Part shown: in pieces, positions 1 through 9,178 of the stretch | Position numbering within the stretch: the stretch's first letter is position 1 | Layout: each line of letters begins with the position of its first letter | Assembly (NCBI GenBank): GCA_020438355.1 | Contig: JAGQUT010000004.1 | Coordinates: 118,501-182,500, forward strand | Reading direction: 5' to 3' | DNA from: Solirubrobacterales bacterium | GTDB lineage: Bacteria; Actinomycetota; Thermoleophilia; Solirubrobacterales; 70-9 | Length of the DNA: 64,000 nucleotides | The notes under the pieces: generated by a model | The model's input: the letters and a program-made list of their open reading frames with translations, nothing else | Told to the model about the DNA's origin: nothing | The model's database searches: none | Translations under genes and position numbers: made by a program

Positions 1-142
1 CCTGTTGAACGGCGAGCTGGTCGGACTTGGCGACACCGTTGACTACAAGGTCTACGAAGGTGTTGATCACGGTGGCGTCGTTGCCGCAGCGCAGGACGAC
101 GTCCTCGACTTCTTCGAGTCGCGCCTTCCCGGCGGCAAGTAA
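1..142 (+). CDS. alpha/beta hydrolase (lipase-like), C-terminal fragment
   Basis: Only the last 46 codons are in the window, read in the frame that starts at base 2 and ending at TAA 140-142. The fragment ends with YEGVDHGGVV followed by an acidic helix (DDVLDFFESRL). This resembles the C-terminus of secreted lipase-like alpha/beta hydrolases, where the His of D-H-G would be the catalytic histidine. The gene runs into a strong hairpin terminator about 20 bases downstream. The family is inferred from a short stretch, so substrate and exact type are open. Confidence 0.55.
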   Translation, partial: LLNGELVGLGDTVDYKVYEGVDHGGVVAAAQDDVLDFFESRLPGGK

Positions 143-160
143 GAGGCATCGCATTGACGA

Positions 161-190
161 AAAAGGGGCCCCGGTATCGGGGCCCCTTTT
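161..190. terminator. bidirectional intrinsic terminator
   Basis: A perfect 13-bp inverted repeat (AAAAGGGGCCCCG / CGGGGCCCCTTTT) encloses a GTAT tetraloop. It has a T-run on the plus strand and A-run symmetry on the minus strand. It lies between the convergent hydrolase fragment (plus) and DGPF gene (minus) and could end both transcripts. Confidence 0.9.
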
Positions 191-213
191 CGTTGGTCGG
201 CTGGAACAACGGT

Positions 214-639
214 TCAGGAACCCTGCTGCTCCTGAATCTTCTTGTCGAGTGCGGCGTCCCGTTCCTGCATTTCCTCGGTGTAGGACTCGCCGAAGTCTTC
301 CGGCTCGAAGAATGGCCTGATCTCGACGCCTTCACCGTGGTTGAAGGGGATCCGCCGGGCCCATTCCACGGCCTCCTCCATCGATCCGACCTCCCAGACC
401 CAGTACCCGGCCACGAGTTCCTTCGTCTCCGTGAAGGGACCGTCGGTCACCGTCGCGGATCCACCGTCGTAAGAGATTCTCACGCCCTTGTTGGTCGGAT
501 GCAGCCCCCCGCCGTCAAGCATCACCCCGGCGTTCACCAACTCCTCGTTGAAGGCACCCATCTCTGCCAGATCCTTTTCCGAGGGCATCACGCCGGCTTC
601 GGAATCGTCTGTCGCTTTCACCATGACCATGCAACGCAT
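214..639 (-). CDS. YCII-related DGPF domain protein
   Basis: This 141-residue soluble protein has the hallmark TDGPFTETKE segment at residues 65-74 and the family's following GYWVWEV strand and amphipathic helix. DGPF proteins adopt a YCII/dimeric alpha-beta barrel fold; their biochemical role is unknown. In many actinobacteria they are encoded next to ECF42-type sigma factors and belong to their regulon, and exactly such a sigma gene lies 76 bases upstream on the same strand. The start ATG at 639 is preceded by a good AAAGGAG ribosome binding site. A small GC hairpin (about 660-676) sits in the leader. Confidence 0.9.
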   Translation of the reverse strand: MRCMVMVKATDDSEAGVMPSEKDLAEMGAFNEELVNAGVMLDGGGLHPTNKGVRISYDGGSATVTDGPFTETKELVAGYWVWEVGSMEEAVEWARRIPFNHGEGVEIRPFFEPEDFGESYTEEMQERDAALDKKIQEQQGS

Positions 640-715
640 CTGAATCTCCTTTGATCGGTGGCCGGCATTTCCGGCCTTTCACAAGCTCAACGAACGGGGG
701 AAGCGGAAATCGACA

Positions 716-2008
716 TTACGTCGAAAACAATCTTCCACCTGTCGCTCGCCTCTCAAGTACCCGACGCTCCTGCTCGTTACCGGACATCTCTGCGGCGTTC
801 GTGAAAGCCGCTCGTGCTTCGTCGGGTCGCCCCAGCTTCTCCAACAGGTCGCCTCTGACCGCGGGAACCAGGTGATAGCCCGCCAGGTTGCCTTCCGCCT
901 CAAGTCGCTCGACCTCCGCAAGACCTTCCCGGGGCCTGCCGCACATACCCAGAGCGACCGCGCGGTTCAGTCTGAGCACAGGGGTTTCGTCTGTTTCAAG
1001 CATCCGGTCGTAGAGGCGGACGATCTCTTCCCAGTCCGTGTCCTCGGCATGCCTTGCCCGCCCATGGCATGCCGCTATCGAAGCCTGGAGGAAGTACGGC
1101 CCGCTGCCCCCGAGTTCCCTCGCCTGTCCGAGTCTCTGCAGGCCCAGCCTCAGCGTGAGTTGATCCCAGCGGCTTCTGTCCTGTTCGAGCAGAGGCACTG
1201 CCTGCCCGTCAGGCCCGGACCTTGCCGGGAAGCGGGAAGCCTGTATCTCCATCAATGAGAGCAGACCAAGAACCTCCGGTTCGGTCGGGGCGAGACCGGT
1301 CAGTACCCGGCCCAGACGGAGAGCCTCGCCTGCCAGGTCGGGGCGCATCCAGCTGTTGCCCTTCGTGGCAACGTATCCCTCGTTGAAAATCAGATAGACC
1401 ACCCCGAGCACGGCCGCGAGCCTCAAATCCAGTTCATCCGGTTCCGGAGGCTCGAAACGAATTCCCCCCTCGGAAAGTGTCCGTTTGGCTCTTACGATTC
1501 GCTGCGCCACGGTAGGGGGCGGCACCAGAAACGCTCTCGCGATCTCCCCGGTCGTGAGGCCACCGACTGCCTTGAGCGTGAGTGCCACCTGACTGTCCGG
1601 AGAGATGGCCGGGTGGCAAGCCGTGAAGATAAGGGTGAGAACGTCGTCACCGATCTCGTCACTGGTCGCAATCGTTTCCGGCTCAGATTCCGGCTCTGCC
1701 CGAGAGAGTTCCAGGGCCAGTTCGCTGTACTTCTCCCGCAGGACCCGGTCCCTTCGGATCCGGTCGAGGCCCCTGTTCCTTGCGACCGTGGTCAACCAGG
1801 CGCCCGGATTCTCCGGCACTCCTTTCGCCGGCCATTCCTCGAGAGCCTTCACGAACGCCTCCTGCGCGAGGTCTTCGGCCAGCCCGAGGTCTCCGGTCAA
1901 GCGGGCCATGCTGGCGACGATGCGGGCAGATTCGATCCTCCAGATCGCCTCTACCGAGGCGTCACCGGAGGGGGTTGAGGCTTCAGGTCCCGTCGGAGCC
2001 GGGGGCAT
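716..2008 (-). CDS. ECF42-type RNA polymerase sigma factor with C-terminal extension (DUF6596)
   Basis: The 430-residue protein begins with sigma-70 region 2 (about residues 28-90, with DLAQEAFVKAL and a following RIRRDR) and region 4 (about 138-180, with a helix-turn-helix at TTGEIARAFLVPPPTVAQRI). Between them is the FTACHPA stretch typical of this group. Residues 190-420 form a helical, TPR-like extension. That architecture, together with the DGPF gene just downstream, fits the ECF42 group, in which the extension replaces a separate anti-sigma factor. No anti-sigma gene is adjacent. The ATG at 2008 is preceded by TATGGT six bases upstream. Confidence 0.92.
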   Translation of the reverse strand: MPPAPTGPEASTPSGDASVEAIWRIESARIVASMARLTGDLGLAEDLAQEAFVKALEEWPAKGVPENPGAWLTTVARNRGLDRIRRDRVLREKYSELALELSRAEPESEPETIATSDEIGDDVLTLIFTACHPAISPDSQVALTLKAVGGLTTGEIARAFLVPPPTVAQRIVRAKRTLSEGGIRFEPPEPDELDLRLAAVLGVVYLIFNEGYVATKGNSWMRPDLAGEALRLGRVLTGLAPTEPEVLGLLSLMEIQASRFPARSGPDGQAVPLLEQDRSRWDQLTLRLGLQRLGQARELGGSGPYFLQASIAACHGRARHAEDTDWEEIVRLYDRMLETDETPVLRLNRAVALGMCGRPREGLAEVERLEAEGNLAGYHLVPAVRGDLLEKLGRPDEARAAFTNAAEMSGNEQERRVLERRATGGRLFST

Positions 2009-2014
2009 GGCTCC

Positions 2015-2020
2015 ACCATA
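2015..2020 (-). promoter_or_regulatory. candidate -10 element of the ECF42 sigma gene
   Basis: TATGGT lies six bases before the ATG at 2008, a spacing that would give a leaderless or nearly leaderless transcript. A GGTGGAG stretch overlaps it, but is too close to the ATG to act as a normal ribosome binding site. Confidence 0.35.
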
Positions 2021-2031
2021 GACAGGTGCTG

Positions 2032-2865
2032 CTAGCGGCGGATGCGCTCCTCGTATGCCGCTCTGGCGGCCGGATCAATGTGCGTGTAGATCCGGTCGAT
2101 CTTCGTCCAGCGCCCCAGCCTGATCCCGAATGCTGGCGGCAGGATTGAAGTCAGGCGGGCGAGAAGGTAGCTAGACCTTGGCAGCGCCACCCTGGGCCGC
2201 CCGGATTCCACCGCAGCGACGATGCCCGCTGCCATCTCTTTGGGGGTGAGCATCGAGACTATGGGTGAGGACGATGTCCCGTCCATCATTCCGGTCGAAA
2301 CCGGACCCGGCATGACACAGGTGAATGAAAGCCCCTTGTCTGTGAACTCGGAGCGCACCGACTCGGTGAAACCGACCACGCCGAACTTCGAAGCGGCATA
2401 GGCCGCGAGTCCGGGCACACCCATCACCCCTGCCAGTGAAGCTACGTTGACGATTTGCCCGCGTCCCCGGGGCTCCATCAAACGGATCGCTTCGATAGTC
2501 CCGTTCATCACGCCCTTGAGGTTGATCTCGATGGTGCGGTCGGTGATGGCGGGATCCTGATCGAGGATGTTTACGGAAGCTGAAGCGATGCCGGCGTTGT
2601 TGACGAGAACATCGATCGGGCCGAATTCCCCTTCGACCATCTGCAGGTGCTCGCGGAAGGCATCTCGGTCGGTCACGTCGAGGCCATATCCCGATGCCCG
2701 CTCGCCGAGTGCGGAGGCCTCTTCAGATGCCAGGTCCCCGTCGATGTCTGACATCACGACCCGGTGTCCACGGCCGGCAAGGATGGTCGCGGTTGCCAGC
2801 CCGATCCCCCTTGCCGCACCGGTGATGACGATCGTTCGGGGTCCCTGAGGCTGCGCTTTGCTCAT
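2032..2865 (-). CDS. SDR family NAD(P)-dependent oxidoreductase
   Basis: This 277-residue classical short-chain dehydrogenase has the nucleotide-binding TGAARGIG motif at 16-23, NNAG at 89-92, the catalytic Ser in NVASLAG (about 143) and YAASK with Tyr156/Lys160. Asp40 after the second beta-strand (MSDIDGD) suggests NAD(H) preference, an inference from the family. After the core it has a C-terminal tail rich in Arg and hydrophobic residues (about 225-277), often seen in acyl- or lipid-related SDRs and shared with the second SDR of this window (16314-17144). The substrate is unknown. It lies downstream of the TetR gene, 41 bases away. Confidence 0.88.
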   Translation of the reverse strand: MSKAQPQGPRTIVITGAARGIGLATATILAGRGHRVVMSDIDGDLASEEASALGERASGYGLDVTDRDAFREHLQMVEGEFGPIDVLVNNAGIASASVNILDQDPAITDRTIEINLKGVMNGTIEAIRLMEPRGRGQIVNVASLAGVMGVPGLAAYAASKFGVVGFTESVRSEFTDKGLSFTCVMPGPVSTGMMDGTSSSPIVSMLTPKEMAAGIVAAVESGRPRVALPRSSYLLARLTSILPPAFGIRLGRWTKIDRIYTHIDPAARAAYEERIRR

Positions 2866-2906
2866 TGGCCCATTGTGCCAGACCTGACACGAGCCGTTGT
2901 CAGTCT

Positions 2907-3548
2907 CTAGTCGAGAAGCTGGCTGGCGACCGCCGAGAACGCAGCCATCTGGTTCTCGATTAGATCGTCGAGCGAAATGTCCAGAGAGCCGATCACGTAG
3001 TCGATCAATTGCTCGTTCACCGATCCGACCAGGCCAAGCGCAATCACATCACGTCTGAGCGGACCGTTGCGGTCCCTGCCGCCGAGCTCGCGGGTCCGGT
3101 CGGCGACAATCTTCGCGAAAGCGTGGATCGACTCGCGTCGCTTCGCCTCCAGGGCCGGGCTCGCCCCCACCACTTCGATCTCCTGGATTCGAGCCCGTCG
3201 AGGGTCCCTCGTCAGCTCATGAGCGAAAGCTGTGAGTCCTGCGCGCATGGAGATCTCCAGGTCATCCTCGGAGTCGCGGATTGCATCAAGGGTGGCCTTG
3301 CGGCAGGCCGCCAGAGAAATGGTGAAGATCTCGTCGAGCAGAGCCTCGCGATCTTCAAACGCTTCATAGAAGTACCTCTCCGTGAGGCCAGCCTCCTCGC
3401 AGATCGCCTTGACCGGTGTGTTCGCATAGCCCCTGGTGCCGAAAAGCTCCAAGCCGGCCTCGATCAGCTTCTCCCGCCTTTCGGCCTGCCGCTGCTCGAT
3501 CGTCTGGCCACGCCAGGTTCTCCCGTTGTCAGGGTTCGGCACGCTCAT
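2907..3548 (-). CDS. TetR/AcrR family transcriptional regulator
   Basis: The 213-residue protein has an N-terminal TetR helix-turn-helix (about 25-70; RREKLIEAGLELFGTRGYA, then TPVKAICEEAGLTERYFYEAF) and a divergent all-helical ligand domain. Its start codon overlaps the stop of the SNF2 helicase gene by one base (TGATG), so the two are translationally coupled. It may regulate the SDR gene downstream, itself and the helicase. That is inferred from position only; no operator palindrome was recognised. Confidence 0.9.
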   Translation of the reverse strand: MSVPNPDNGRTWRGQTIEQRQAERREKLIEAGLELFGTRGYANTPVKAICEEAGLTERYFYEAFEDREALLDEIFTISLAACRKATLDAIRDSEDDLEISMRAGLTAFAHELTRDPRRARIQEIEVVGASPALEAKRRESIHAFAKIVADRTRELGGRDRNGPLRRDVIALGLVGSVNEQLIDYVIGSLDISLDDLIENQMAAFSAVASQLLD

Positions 3549-5791
3549 CAGCCAGCGTTTCTCAGTTCCACAAGTTCAGCCAGATCCTCGTTGGAAAGTT
3601 CGGTCAGGGCAGCCTCACCGGTGCTTACTATCGCGTCGGCCAGTTCCCGCTTGGTTTCGTGGATCGAGGCAATCCGGTCTTCAATCGTCCCCTCGGCGAT
3701 CAGGCGGTGGACCTGGACCGACTTCTCCTGTCCGATTCGGTGCGCGCGGTCCGTTGCCTGTTCCTCAACCGCAGGGTTCCACCAGCGGTCGTAATGGATG
3801 ACATGGTCGGCGCGGGTCAGGTTGAGGCCGGTGCCGGCGGCCTTCAGCGAGAGGATGAAAACAGGTACTTCGCCATCCTGGAACCTCTCCACCATGCGCT
3901 CCCGCTGCCGTACCGCGGTTCCACCGTGGAGCAGCATCGCTTCGGTACCGCGTTCCTTCAGGTGTCGGGACAGAAGGCGCGCCATCGCCACATACTGGGT
4001 GAAGACGAGTACCGAGCTGTCTTCGCTGAGGATCGTGTCGAGCAGCTCGTCAAGCAGCTCGAGCTTGCCAGAGCGTTCGTCGAGCTTGCCGGACTCTTCC
4101 CCCAGGTACTGCGCCGGGTGATTGCAGATCTGCTTCAGGGAGGTCAGCAGCTTCAGCACGAGCCCCCGGCGATTGATGCCCTCGGCGGTGCGTATCTGAA
4201 GCATGTTCTCCCGGACCGCGGCCTCGTAGAGCTTGATCTGCTCGGGGGTCAGTTCGACGGGCTGGTCGGTGATGGTCTTCGGGGGAAGTTCGGGGGCGAT
4301 ACCGGGGTCGGACTTTCGCCTCCTGAGAAGGAAAGGCCTGACCAGGCGGTTCAGGAGACGGGTGGCAGACTGGCTGGCTTCAAGCTCGATCGGGTCAGCC
4401 CAGCGCTTGCGGAAGGAAACGAGGCTGCCGAGCAGTCCGGGCGTCGTCCAGTCGAGGATCGCCCACAACTCGCTCAGGTTGTTCTCCACCGGGGTGCCGG
4501 TCAGGGCCACCCTCGAGCGGGCGGGAATGGTGCGGAGGGCCTTGGCCCCGGCGGAGCGCGGGTTCTTGACGTGCTGGGCCTCGTCGGCTACGAGCAGGCC
4601 CCAGGGCACGGCTTCGAACTTCTCTGCGTCAAGGCGCATGGTCCCGTAGGTGGTCAGGACAAAGCCACCGGTGATCTGGTCGAGGCTGCGGTCGGGTCCG
4701 TGGTAGCGGCGTACGTTCTCTCCTGGCGCAAAGCGATGTATCTCTCGCTCCCAGTTTCCGAGCAGTGAGGCCGGGCAGACGACGAGGGTCGGTCCGGCGG
4801 TCTGCGGGTTGAGCCGGCGATGGAGGTGGAGCGAGATGAGCATGACGGTCTTGCCCAGTCCCATGTCATCGGCAAGGCATCCGCCCAGACCGAGGGAGGT
4901 CATTCGGTGCAGCCAGCGCAGACCTTCCACCTGATACTCGCGGAGGGTTGCGTTGAGAGCCGCCGGCGGTTCGATCAGATCATCCTGCTCGTTCCCTGTG
5001 ACCTGCTCTCGCAGCTGGGCGACCCAGCCCTTCGCTTCGACCTCGACCCTTTCGCCGTCGACCACCGTGCTGCCGGTCAGGGCGACGCTGAGCGCGTCGA
5101 TGGCAGTGAGTGGCTTCAGGTCGGGGTTGCGAGCGCGGTCGGCCATCACCTTGGGCACCAGAACCCACTTTTCCCTGAGGCGCACGATCGGCCCGTCGGC
5201 TTCGGCGATTACCGCCATCTCGTCCTCATCGAGCGGGATGCCGCCGAGAGAGAGCTGCCAGGAAAAACCCTGGAGGGCGTTCTGGTCGAACACGTCCGGG
5301 ACGCTCTGGCTGAGCCGTCCGCTGCTGCCAACCACGACCTTGCCGTCGAGGCTCTGGTCCAGGTCGGGATCCCAGTCGAGAGAGACCCCCGAGGCCTCGA
5401 GGCGCTCGGCGGCACCATCGAGAAGGTCGAGTACCTCCTCGTCTCTCAGCTCGAGCCGGTCGGGGACGTCGGATTCGAGCAGTGTCCTGAGGGGTGCCCA
5501 GGCCGCGGCGGCCATTCCGACGCCCATGGTGGTGTCGATCCGACCACGTGAACCGAATTCCTCGTTACCGAGCGTCCACAGGTCGGCGACGTTCTGGAAC
5601 TCTCCCGGACGTTCGGGCGGGTGGGCAAGTACCACCATCTCGAACGGGCGGATCCGGTAGAGGCCCTCCGGGGCGCCAACCCGGAATCGGATCGGCACGT
5701 CTTTCTTCCTCGGGCGCTGGTTCGCGTCACCGTTCGAGGTGTCGCGTCCGGATGCCCGACCGGATTTTGGGAGTGATGAGGAAGGAGACAA
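3548..5791 (-). CDS. SNF2-family DEAD/DEAH box helicase (HelZ-like)
   Basis: The 747-residue protein has an N-terminal region (about 30-285) resembling the DUF3670 domain of bacterial SNF2 proteins and a SF2 ATPase core. It carries Walker A DDMGLGKT near 308-315, the DEAH-type box VADEAQH, LTGTPVENN, and a C-terminal helicase lobe ending with GTGLNLTRADHVIHYDRWWN and QATDRAHRIGQ. Such proteins are ATP-driven DNA translocases that remodel protein-DNA or transcription complexes; the specific role here is unknown. The first start in frame is a TTG at 5791 without a clear ribosome binding site, so the N-terminus is uncertain. The conserved part begins around residue 32. Confidence 0.93.
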   Translation of the reverse strand: MSPSSSLPKSGRASGRDTSNGDANQRPRKKDVPIRFRVGAPEGLYRIRPFEMVVLAHPPERPGEFQNVADLWTLGNEEFGSRGRIDTTMGVGMAAAAWAPLRTLLESDVPDRLELRDEEVLDLLDGAAERLEASGVSLDWDPDLDQSLDGKVVVGSSGRLSQSVPDVFDQNALQGFSWQLSLGGIPLDEDEMAVIAEADGPIVRLREKWVLVPKVMADRARNPDLKPLTAIDALSVALTGSTVVDGERVEVEAKGWVAQLREQVTGNEQDDLIEPPAALNATLREYQVEGLRWLHRMTSLGLGGCLADDMGLGKTVMLISLHLHRRLNPQTAGPTLVVCPASLLGNWEREIHRFAPGENVRRYHGPDRSLDQITGGFVLTTYGTMRLDAEKFEAVPWGLLVADEAQHVKNPRSAGAKALRTIPARSRVALTGTPVENNLSELWAILDWTTPGLLGSLVSFRKRWADPIELEASQSATRLLNRLVRPFLLRRRKSDPGIAPELPPKTITDQPVELTPEQIKLYEAAVRENMLQIRTAEGINRRGLVLKLLTSLKQICNHPAQYLGEESGKLDERSGKLELLDELLDTILSEDSSVLVFTQYVAMARLLSRHLKERGTEAMLLHGGTAVRQRERMVERFQDGEVPVFILSLKAAGTGLNLTRADHVIHYDRWWNPAVEEQATDRAHRIGQEKSVQVHRLIAEGTIEDRIASIHETKRELADAIVSTGEAALTELSNEDLAELVELRNAG

Positions 5792-5849
5792 AAGCGGCCA
5801 GACATTGTATGCCTTTACCGCGGCGGGCCTTGTTCCGGCTGCACCCCGA

Positions 5850-6530
5850 CTAGCCGGTGCCGGATTCCGGAGCGGCTTTCTGCTTCAGGTCGATGCCCGC
5901 AGCTCGCAGCATCAGATAGCTGAGGTAGATCGCCAGCGCAAAGATCGGAAGGCCCATTGCCGTCTTGGCCACGCCCAGGGCCACGAGAGACCCGGAAAGG
6001 TAGAGAGGAAGCTGCACCGCGAGCCGCAGGAGGAATGTGCCGACCCATAGCCAGCTGATCCGGCTGAACAGCTTCACCCGGGAGGGGTCGGATCGCCAGG
6101 TCATTCCCTCGCCGATCAAAGGTCCGATGAAGACGCCCATGAGGGGCCAGCGGATCGCAATCGAGATCGCGTAGGCGAGCGCATAGCCGGCATTGAAGAG
6201 CAGGCCCGGAAGAAAGAAATCCTCGGCCTTGCCCGTTCTGGTTGCGATGAACGCGGCCAGGGCCACTCCCAGGAACCCCGAAGCTGCGTATCTCGCTCTC
6301 TCACCCCGGATCAGCCTGACCAGAGAGATGAGCAGAGCAAGCCCGACCGCTATCCCGGCCGCAAGCTCGAGTTTCTGACCTGTGACCGTGTATGCGATGA
6401 CAAAGGCGAGGCCGGGGATGCTCGAGTCGGCAATCCCCTGCGGGCCACCCAGCTCGTCAAGAAGGTTGACTTCTTCCTTCTCTTCGAGTTCAACCTCGAC
6501 CTGATCAGATGTCTTGTGGACTTCGCTCAC
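5850..6530 (-). CDS. DUF3159 family membrane protein
   Basis: This 226-residue integral membrane protein has an acidic N-terminal tail (about 1-25) followed by LLDELGGPQGIADSSIPGL and five or six hydrophobic segments, the pattern of the actinobacterial DUF3159 family. The function is unknown. In other actinobacteria, members occur near transport and trk-type genes, but no such partner is seen here. The start is GTG at 6530 with a weak GGAG 11 bases upstream. A DUF3159 protein is usually 200-250 residues, so this one looks complete. Confidence 0.85.
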   Translation of the reverse strand: MSEVHKTSDQVEVELEEKEEVNLLDELGGPQGIADSSIPGLAFVIAYTVTGQKLELAAGIAVGLALLISLVRLIRGERARYAASGFLGVALAAFIATRTGKAEDFFLPGLLFNAGYALAYAISIAIRWPLMGVFIGPLIGEGMTWRSDPSRVKLFSRISWLWVGTFLLRLAVQLPLYLSGSLVALGVAKTAMGLPIFALAIYLSYLMLRAAGIDLKQKAAPESGTG

Positions 6531-6598
6531 CGGTGGATTGTCTCCGATTTCGCCAAGGGGCAGGGCAACGGTCTACCGGTATCGGGGAGGCGACGCGA

Positions 6599-9127
6599 CT
6601 AACTACCGCACCGCCGGTCCACGTTAACTCGGTCCTTTGCTGAGAGGTTGAAACGGGCAAGCCCGGAATTCTGGACCACACCGCCTTCGCCACCTCGCAA
6701 GAAGCTGAGGCCGGCAAAAGTCATCGTGCTGGCGTCCTGCCTTGCGGACGAGCTTGCGATGGCACCAAATCGCCCAGTGGAGACCGGTGAAAGCAGTACC
6801 CCGTCGCCACCGCCGAAGGCACGAACACGCTTCCCGTAGGCACCAAGTTTTGCGAGCGAGAACTGGGGATCGGCTTCGCAAACCCTCAACGTTCCCGACA
6901 CAAGCATTCCGCTTCTTCCGGCTGGTGTCACGTTCGTTATCGCAACGCCCGATCCCGCCCGGAACTCCCAGTTTCCGGAGCGGCCTACACGCCGATCAGG
7001 CTGACCATCCGTACGAAGCATCAACATCTGCTGCGAACGCGCACAAGTTCTCGCGCAACCGGGGTAAAACCAGAGGACTATCCTGCCGTCGTTCAGCGCG
7101 CTCATCCCCTGGATTCCCTTTCGGCTGGTTGAACGCAGAGTCACCTTTCCATCGGTTCCGAAGTTGCGGTCAAGCTTTCCGTCCGGACTGAGCCTGATCA
7201 GGCTGATAAGCGCTTTCGATCCTTCAGCTGGCCGACAAGTTGGCAATCGCCCGCATCTCCACCCTGCTACCAGAATGCGCCCCCTTCGATCCCTCGCAAT
7301 CACGTCAGGGCCGATCGGAAATCCCAGATTGACGTCAGTGAATCCACCTCTGCCAAAACTGCGGTCAAGGTTTCCATCGAACCCGTAACGGGCCACCCTG
7401 AATGACTGGTGAGATGGCTTGCGGGGATCCGGGCGAAGGTCGACCGAGCCCGCCACCAGAACACCGTCCCCTGCCACGGTCGCGTCGGAGAAGTAGAACC
7501 GCCGGAACCCCTTGAGGGCCGTTGAGTGACGGTCTCCATCGGACGAGACATTCAGCATGGTGACGCTTCTCCCGGACCTGTAGTCCGGACCTACTAGCAG
7601 GGCCGAGGAGCCCGGGCCGGGAAGCAGGGAAACTGCACTGCCAAAGCTTTCTTCCTCGATAACAAGTCTGCCGTCTGTGCCGAATTCGGGGTCCGGAAGC
7701 CCATCCCGTCCCATTCTGGTGAGTGCGAATTGCATTGTCGGTGTTGCCCGATCAAGCGAGATCAGGCCTCTGTCCGGCAGTGAGATCAACTGTTCGTATC
7801 CGGCCCAGTATTCGTGCTCCATGGTTTCTCCGGTGCGACTGTTTGCCTCCAACTGGGGCTGCGGATAGAGATCAGGTCCAAAACCTCTGACGTACGGATG
7901 CTCGGATGGGTCCAACCGACTCCAGCCGGTCGTCACCACTCCGTAGCCGTCTCCCGCGATCGCCGCCCTCGACCGGGTCGGGATCGGTCCGTTCTGATCG
8001 AGCACCTCGCCGTAACGGTCAAACTTTGTGAGCAGCCCCTCGGTCGAGAGGATGGCCACCTGGCCTCCCGCCAGTGCAGCCAGCTTTTCCGCGTAACCGT
8101 CGAACTCCACGACACCCCGCTCCCCAAAGTCGTCGTCGAGCGTCCCGTCGGCCCTGTACGAGAGGAGAACCGGTGTGTACCCAGGAATCCGTCTTGCCAG
8201 CACGACAAAGTTGCCGCGTGTCGTCTTGACAAGCTCGCTTCCCGCGAACGGGAATGGCGGATCCTCGAAGGTTCCAAATCGGCCGAAATCCCGGTCGATC
8301 TCTCCACGTCCGGTTATCGCGATCAGTCGGGACGACTGGTGAAGGCCAACGCTCGACTTGACTTCACGTGAGGCGAGGATTACTGGAAGGCCTCGCGAGT
8401 TCAACGCTGCTCCCCCAGGACGAAAGCTCGGTTCCCAACCGTCGATCGTCATGACACCATCGTCCCCGAAACGTCGATTCAGATCTCCATTACGAGAGAC
8501 CGCCGCGACCTTGATCTGACTTCGTTCGTTTCGGGGGCGAGTGCCATCGATGAACTTGCGGCTCACGGAAAATACCGTCGTGGGAGAAGCCAGGATGCTG
8601 CGAGCGGGAGAAAGCCCCTTCGCGCGGAAGGCACCTCCCCTCCCGAAGCTACGGTCCGGGAATCCGTTCTGGTCGAGTTTCACGATCACCTGGCTGGACT
8701 TTGGCCTTCCCACGACCGGATATGAGCTGGATGCAATAAACAGAGAGCCGTCGTCTGCCATGGAAAACGAGGTGGGAATGTCGGAGTCGGGACCTAGGCC
8801 AGGACCCATCTCGTAGGTGTGCCATCCCCGACCCCGAAAGTCCAGGTCGGGTGTGCCATCGTGGCGGTAGGCGAACACGCCCACGTCGCCGCTTGCCATG
8901 GAAATGACCCGGAAGCCACTTTCATCGGCCGTTATGCCTATCGGTCGGGTAAAGCCCGGCGCAGTGAATGGAACACGATCAATTCGTCCGGTGCCGCCGC
9001 CGAAGGATTGATCGAGAACGGAAGCGCTTCCGGTCGCTGGCATCACCATGAATCCCGCGAGCACGAGGCAAGGGAGAAATTTCAGCAGCTTCTTGTTGAA
9101 ACCGGGGAGACGAGACTCGAGGCGCAA
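6599..9127 (-). CDS. secreted delta-60 repeat protein
   Basis: The 842-residue protein has a signal peptide (KKLL, then FLPCLVLAGFMVMPATGSASV, likely cut near residue 36) and at least ten repeats of the type LDxSFGxxGxxxxD spaced 45-80 residues apart. Examples are VLDQSFGGG, PDRSFGRGG, LDDDFGERGV, PDPEFGTDG, LDRSFGRGG and LDRNFGTDG. This is the delta-60 repeat, which builds beta-propeller-like extracellular domains of unknown ligand. The start is TTG at 9127, supported by AAAGGA five bases upstream. The protein is probably exported and remains in the envelope or medium; no sorting signal is visible. Its codon third positions are less GC-rich than those of its neighbours. Confidence 0.88.
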   Translation of the reverse strand: MRLESRLPGFNKKLLKFLPCLVLAGFMVMPATGSASVLDQSFGGGTGRIDRVPFTAPGFTRPIGITADESGFRVISMASGDVGVFAYRHDGTPDLDFRGRGWHTYEMGPGLGPDSDIPTSFSMADDGSLFIASSSYPVVGRPKSSQVIVKLDQNGFPDRSFGRGGAFRAKGLSPARSILASPTTVFSVSRKFIDGTRPRNERSQIKVAAVSRNGDLNRRFGDDGVMTIDGWEPSFRPGGAALNSRGLPVILASREVKSSVGLHQSSRLIAITGRGEIDRDFGRFGTFEDPPFPFAGSELVKTTRGNFVVLARRIPGYTPVLLSYRADGTLDDDFGERGVVEFDGYAEKLAALAGGQVAILSTEGLLTKFDRYGEVLDQNGPIPTRSRAAIAGDGYGVVTTGWSRLDPSEHPYVRGFGPDLYPQPQLEANSRTGETMEHEYWAGYEQLISLPDRGLISLDRATPTMQFALTRMGRDGLPDPEFGTDGRLVIEEESFGSAVSLLPGPGSSALLVGPDYRSGRSVTMLNVSSDGDRHSTALKGFRRFYFSDATVAGDGVLVAGSVDLRPDPRKPSHQSFRVARYGFDGNLDRSFGRGGFTDVNLGFPIGPDVIARDRRGRILVAGWRCGRLPTCRPAEGSKALISLIRLSPDGKLDRNFGTDGKVTLRSTSRKGIQGMSALNDGRIVLWFYPGCARTCARSQQMLMLRTDGQPDRRVGRSGNWEFRAGSGVAITNVTPAGRSGMLVSGTLRVCEADPQFSLAKLGAYGKRVRAFGGGDGVLLSPVSTGRFGAIASSSARQDASTMTFAGLSFLRGGEGGVVQNSGLARFNLSAKDRVNVDRRCGS

Positions 9128-9178
9128 ATGAATCCTTTCAACGGATGAAACACGCCGGGAGAGGGGAGTTGCGTTGTC

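Noticed and set aside
204..215. GAAC-AACG-GTTC, formally a LexA-type palindrome
   Set aside because: It overlaps the 3' end of the DGPF gene between convergent genes, lacks the outer C/G bases and has no gene start beside it. Probably chance.
660..676. GGCCGG/CCGGCC hairpin as a terminator after the ECF42 sigma gene
   Set aside because: The stem is six bases and the T-run is on the wrong strand for the minus-strand genes.
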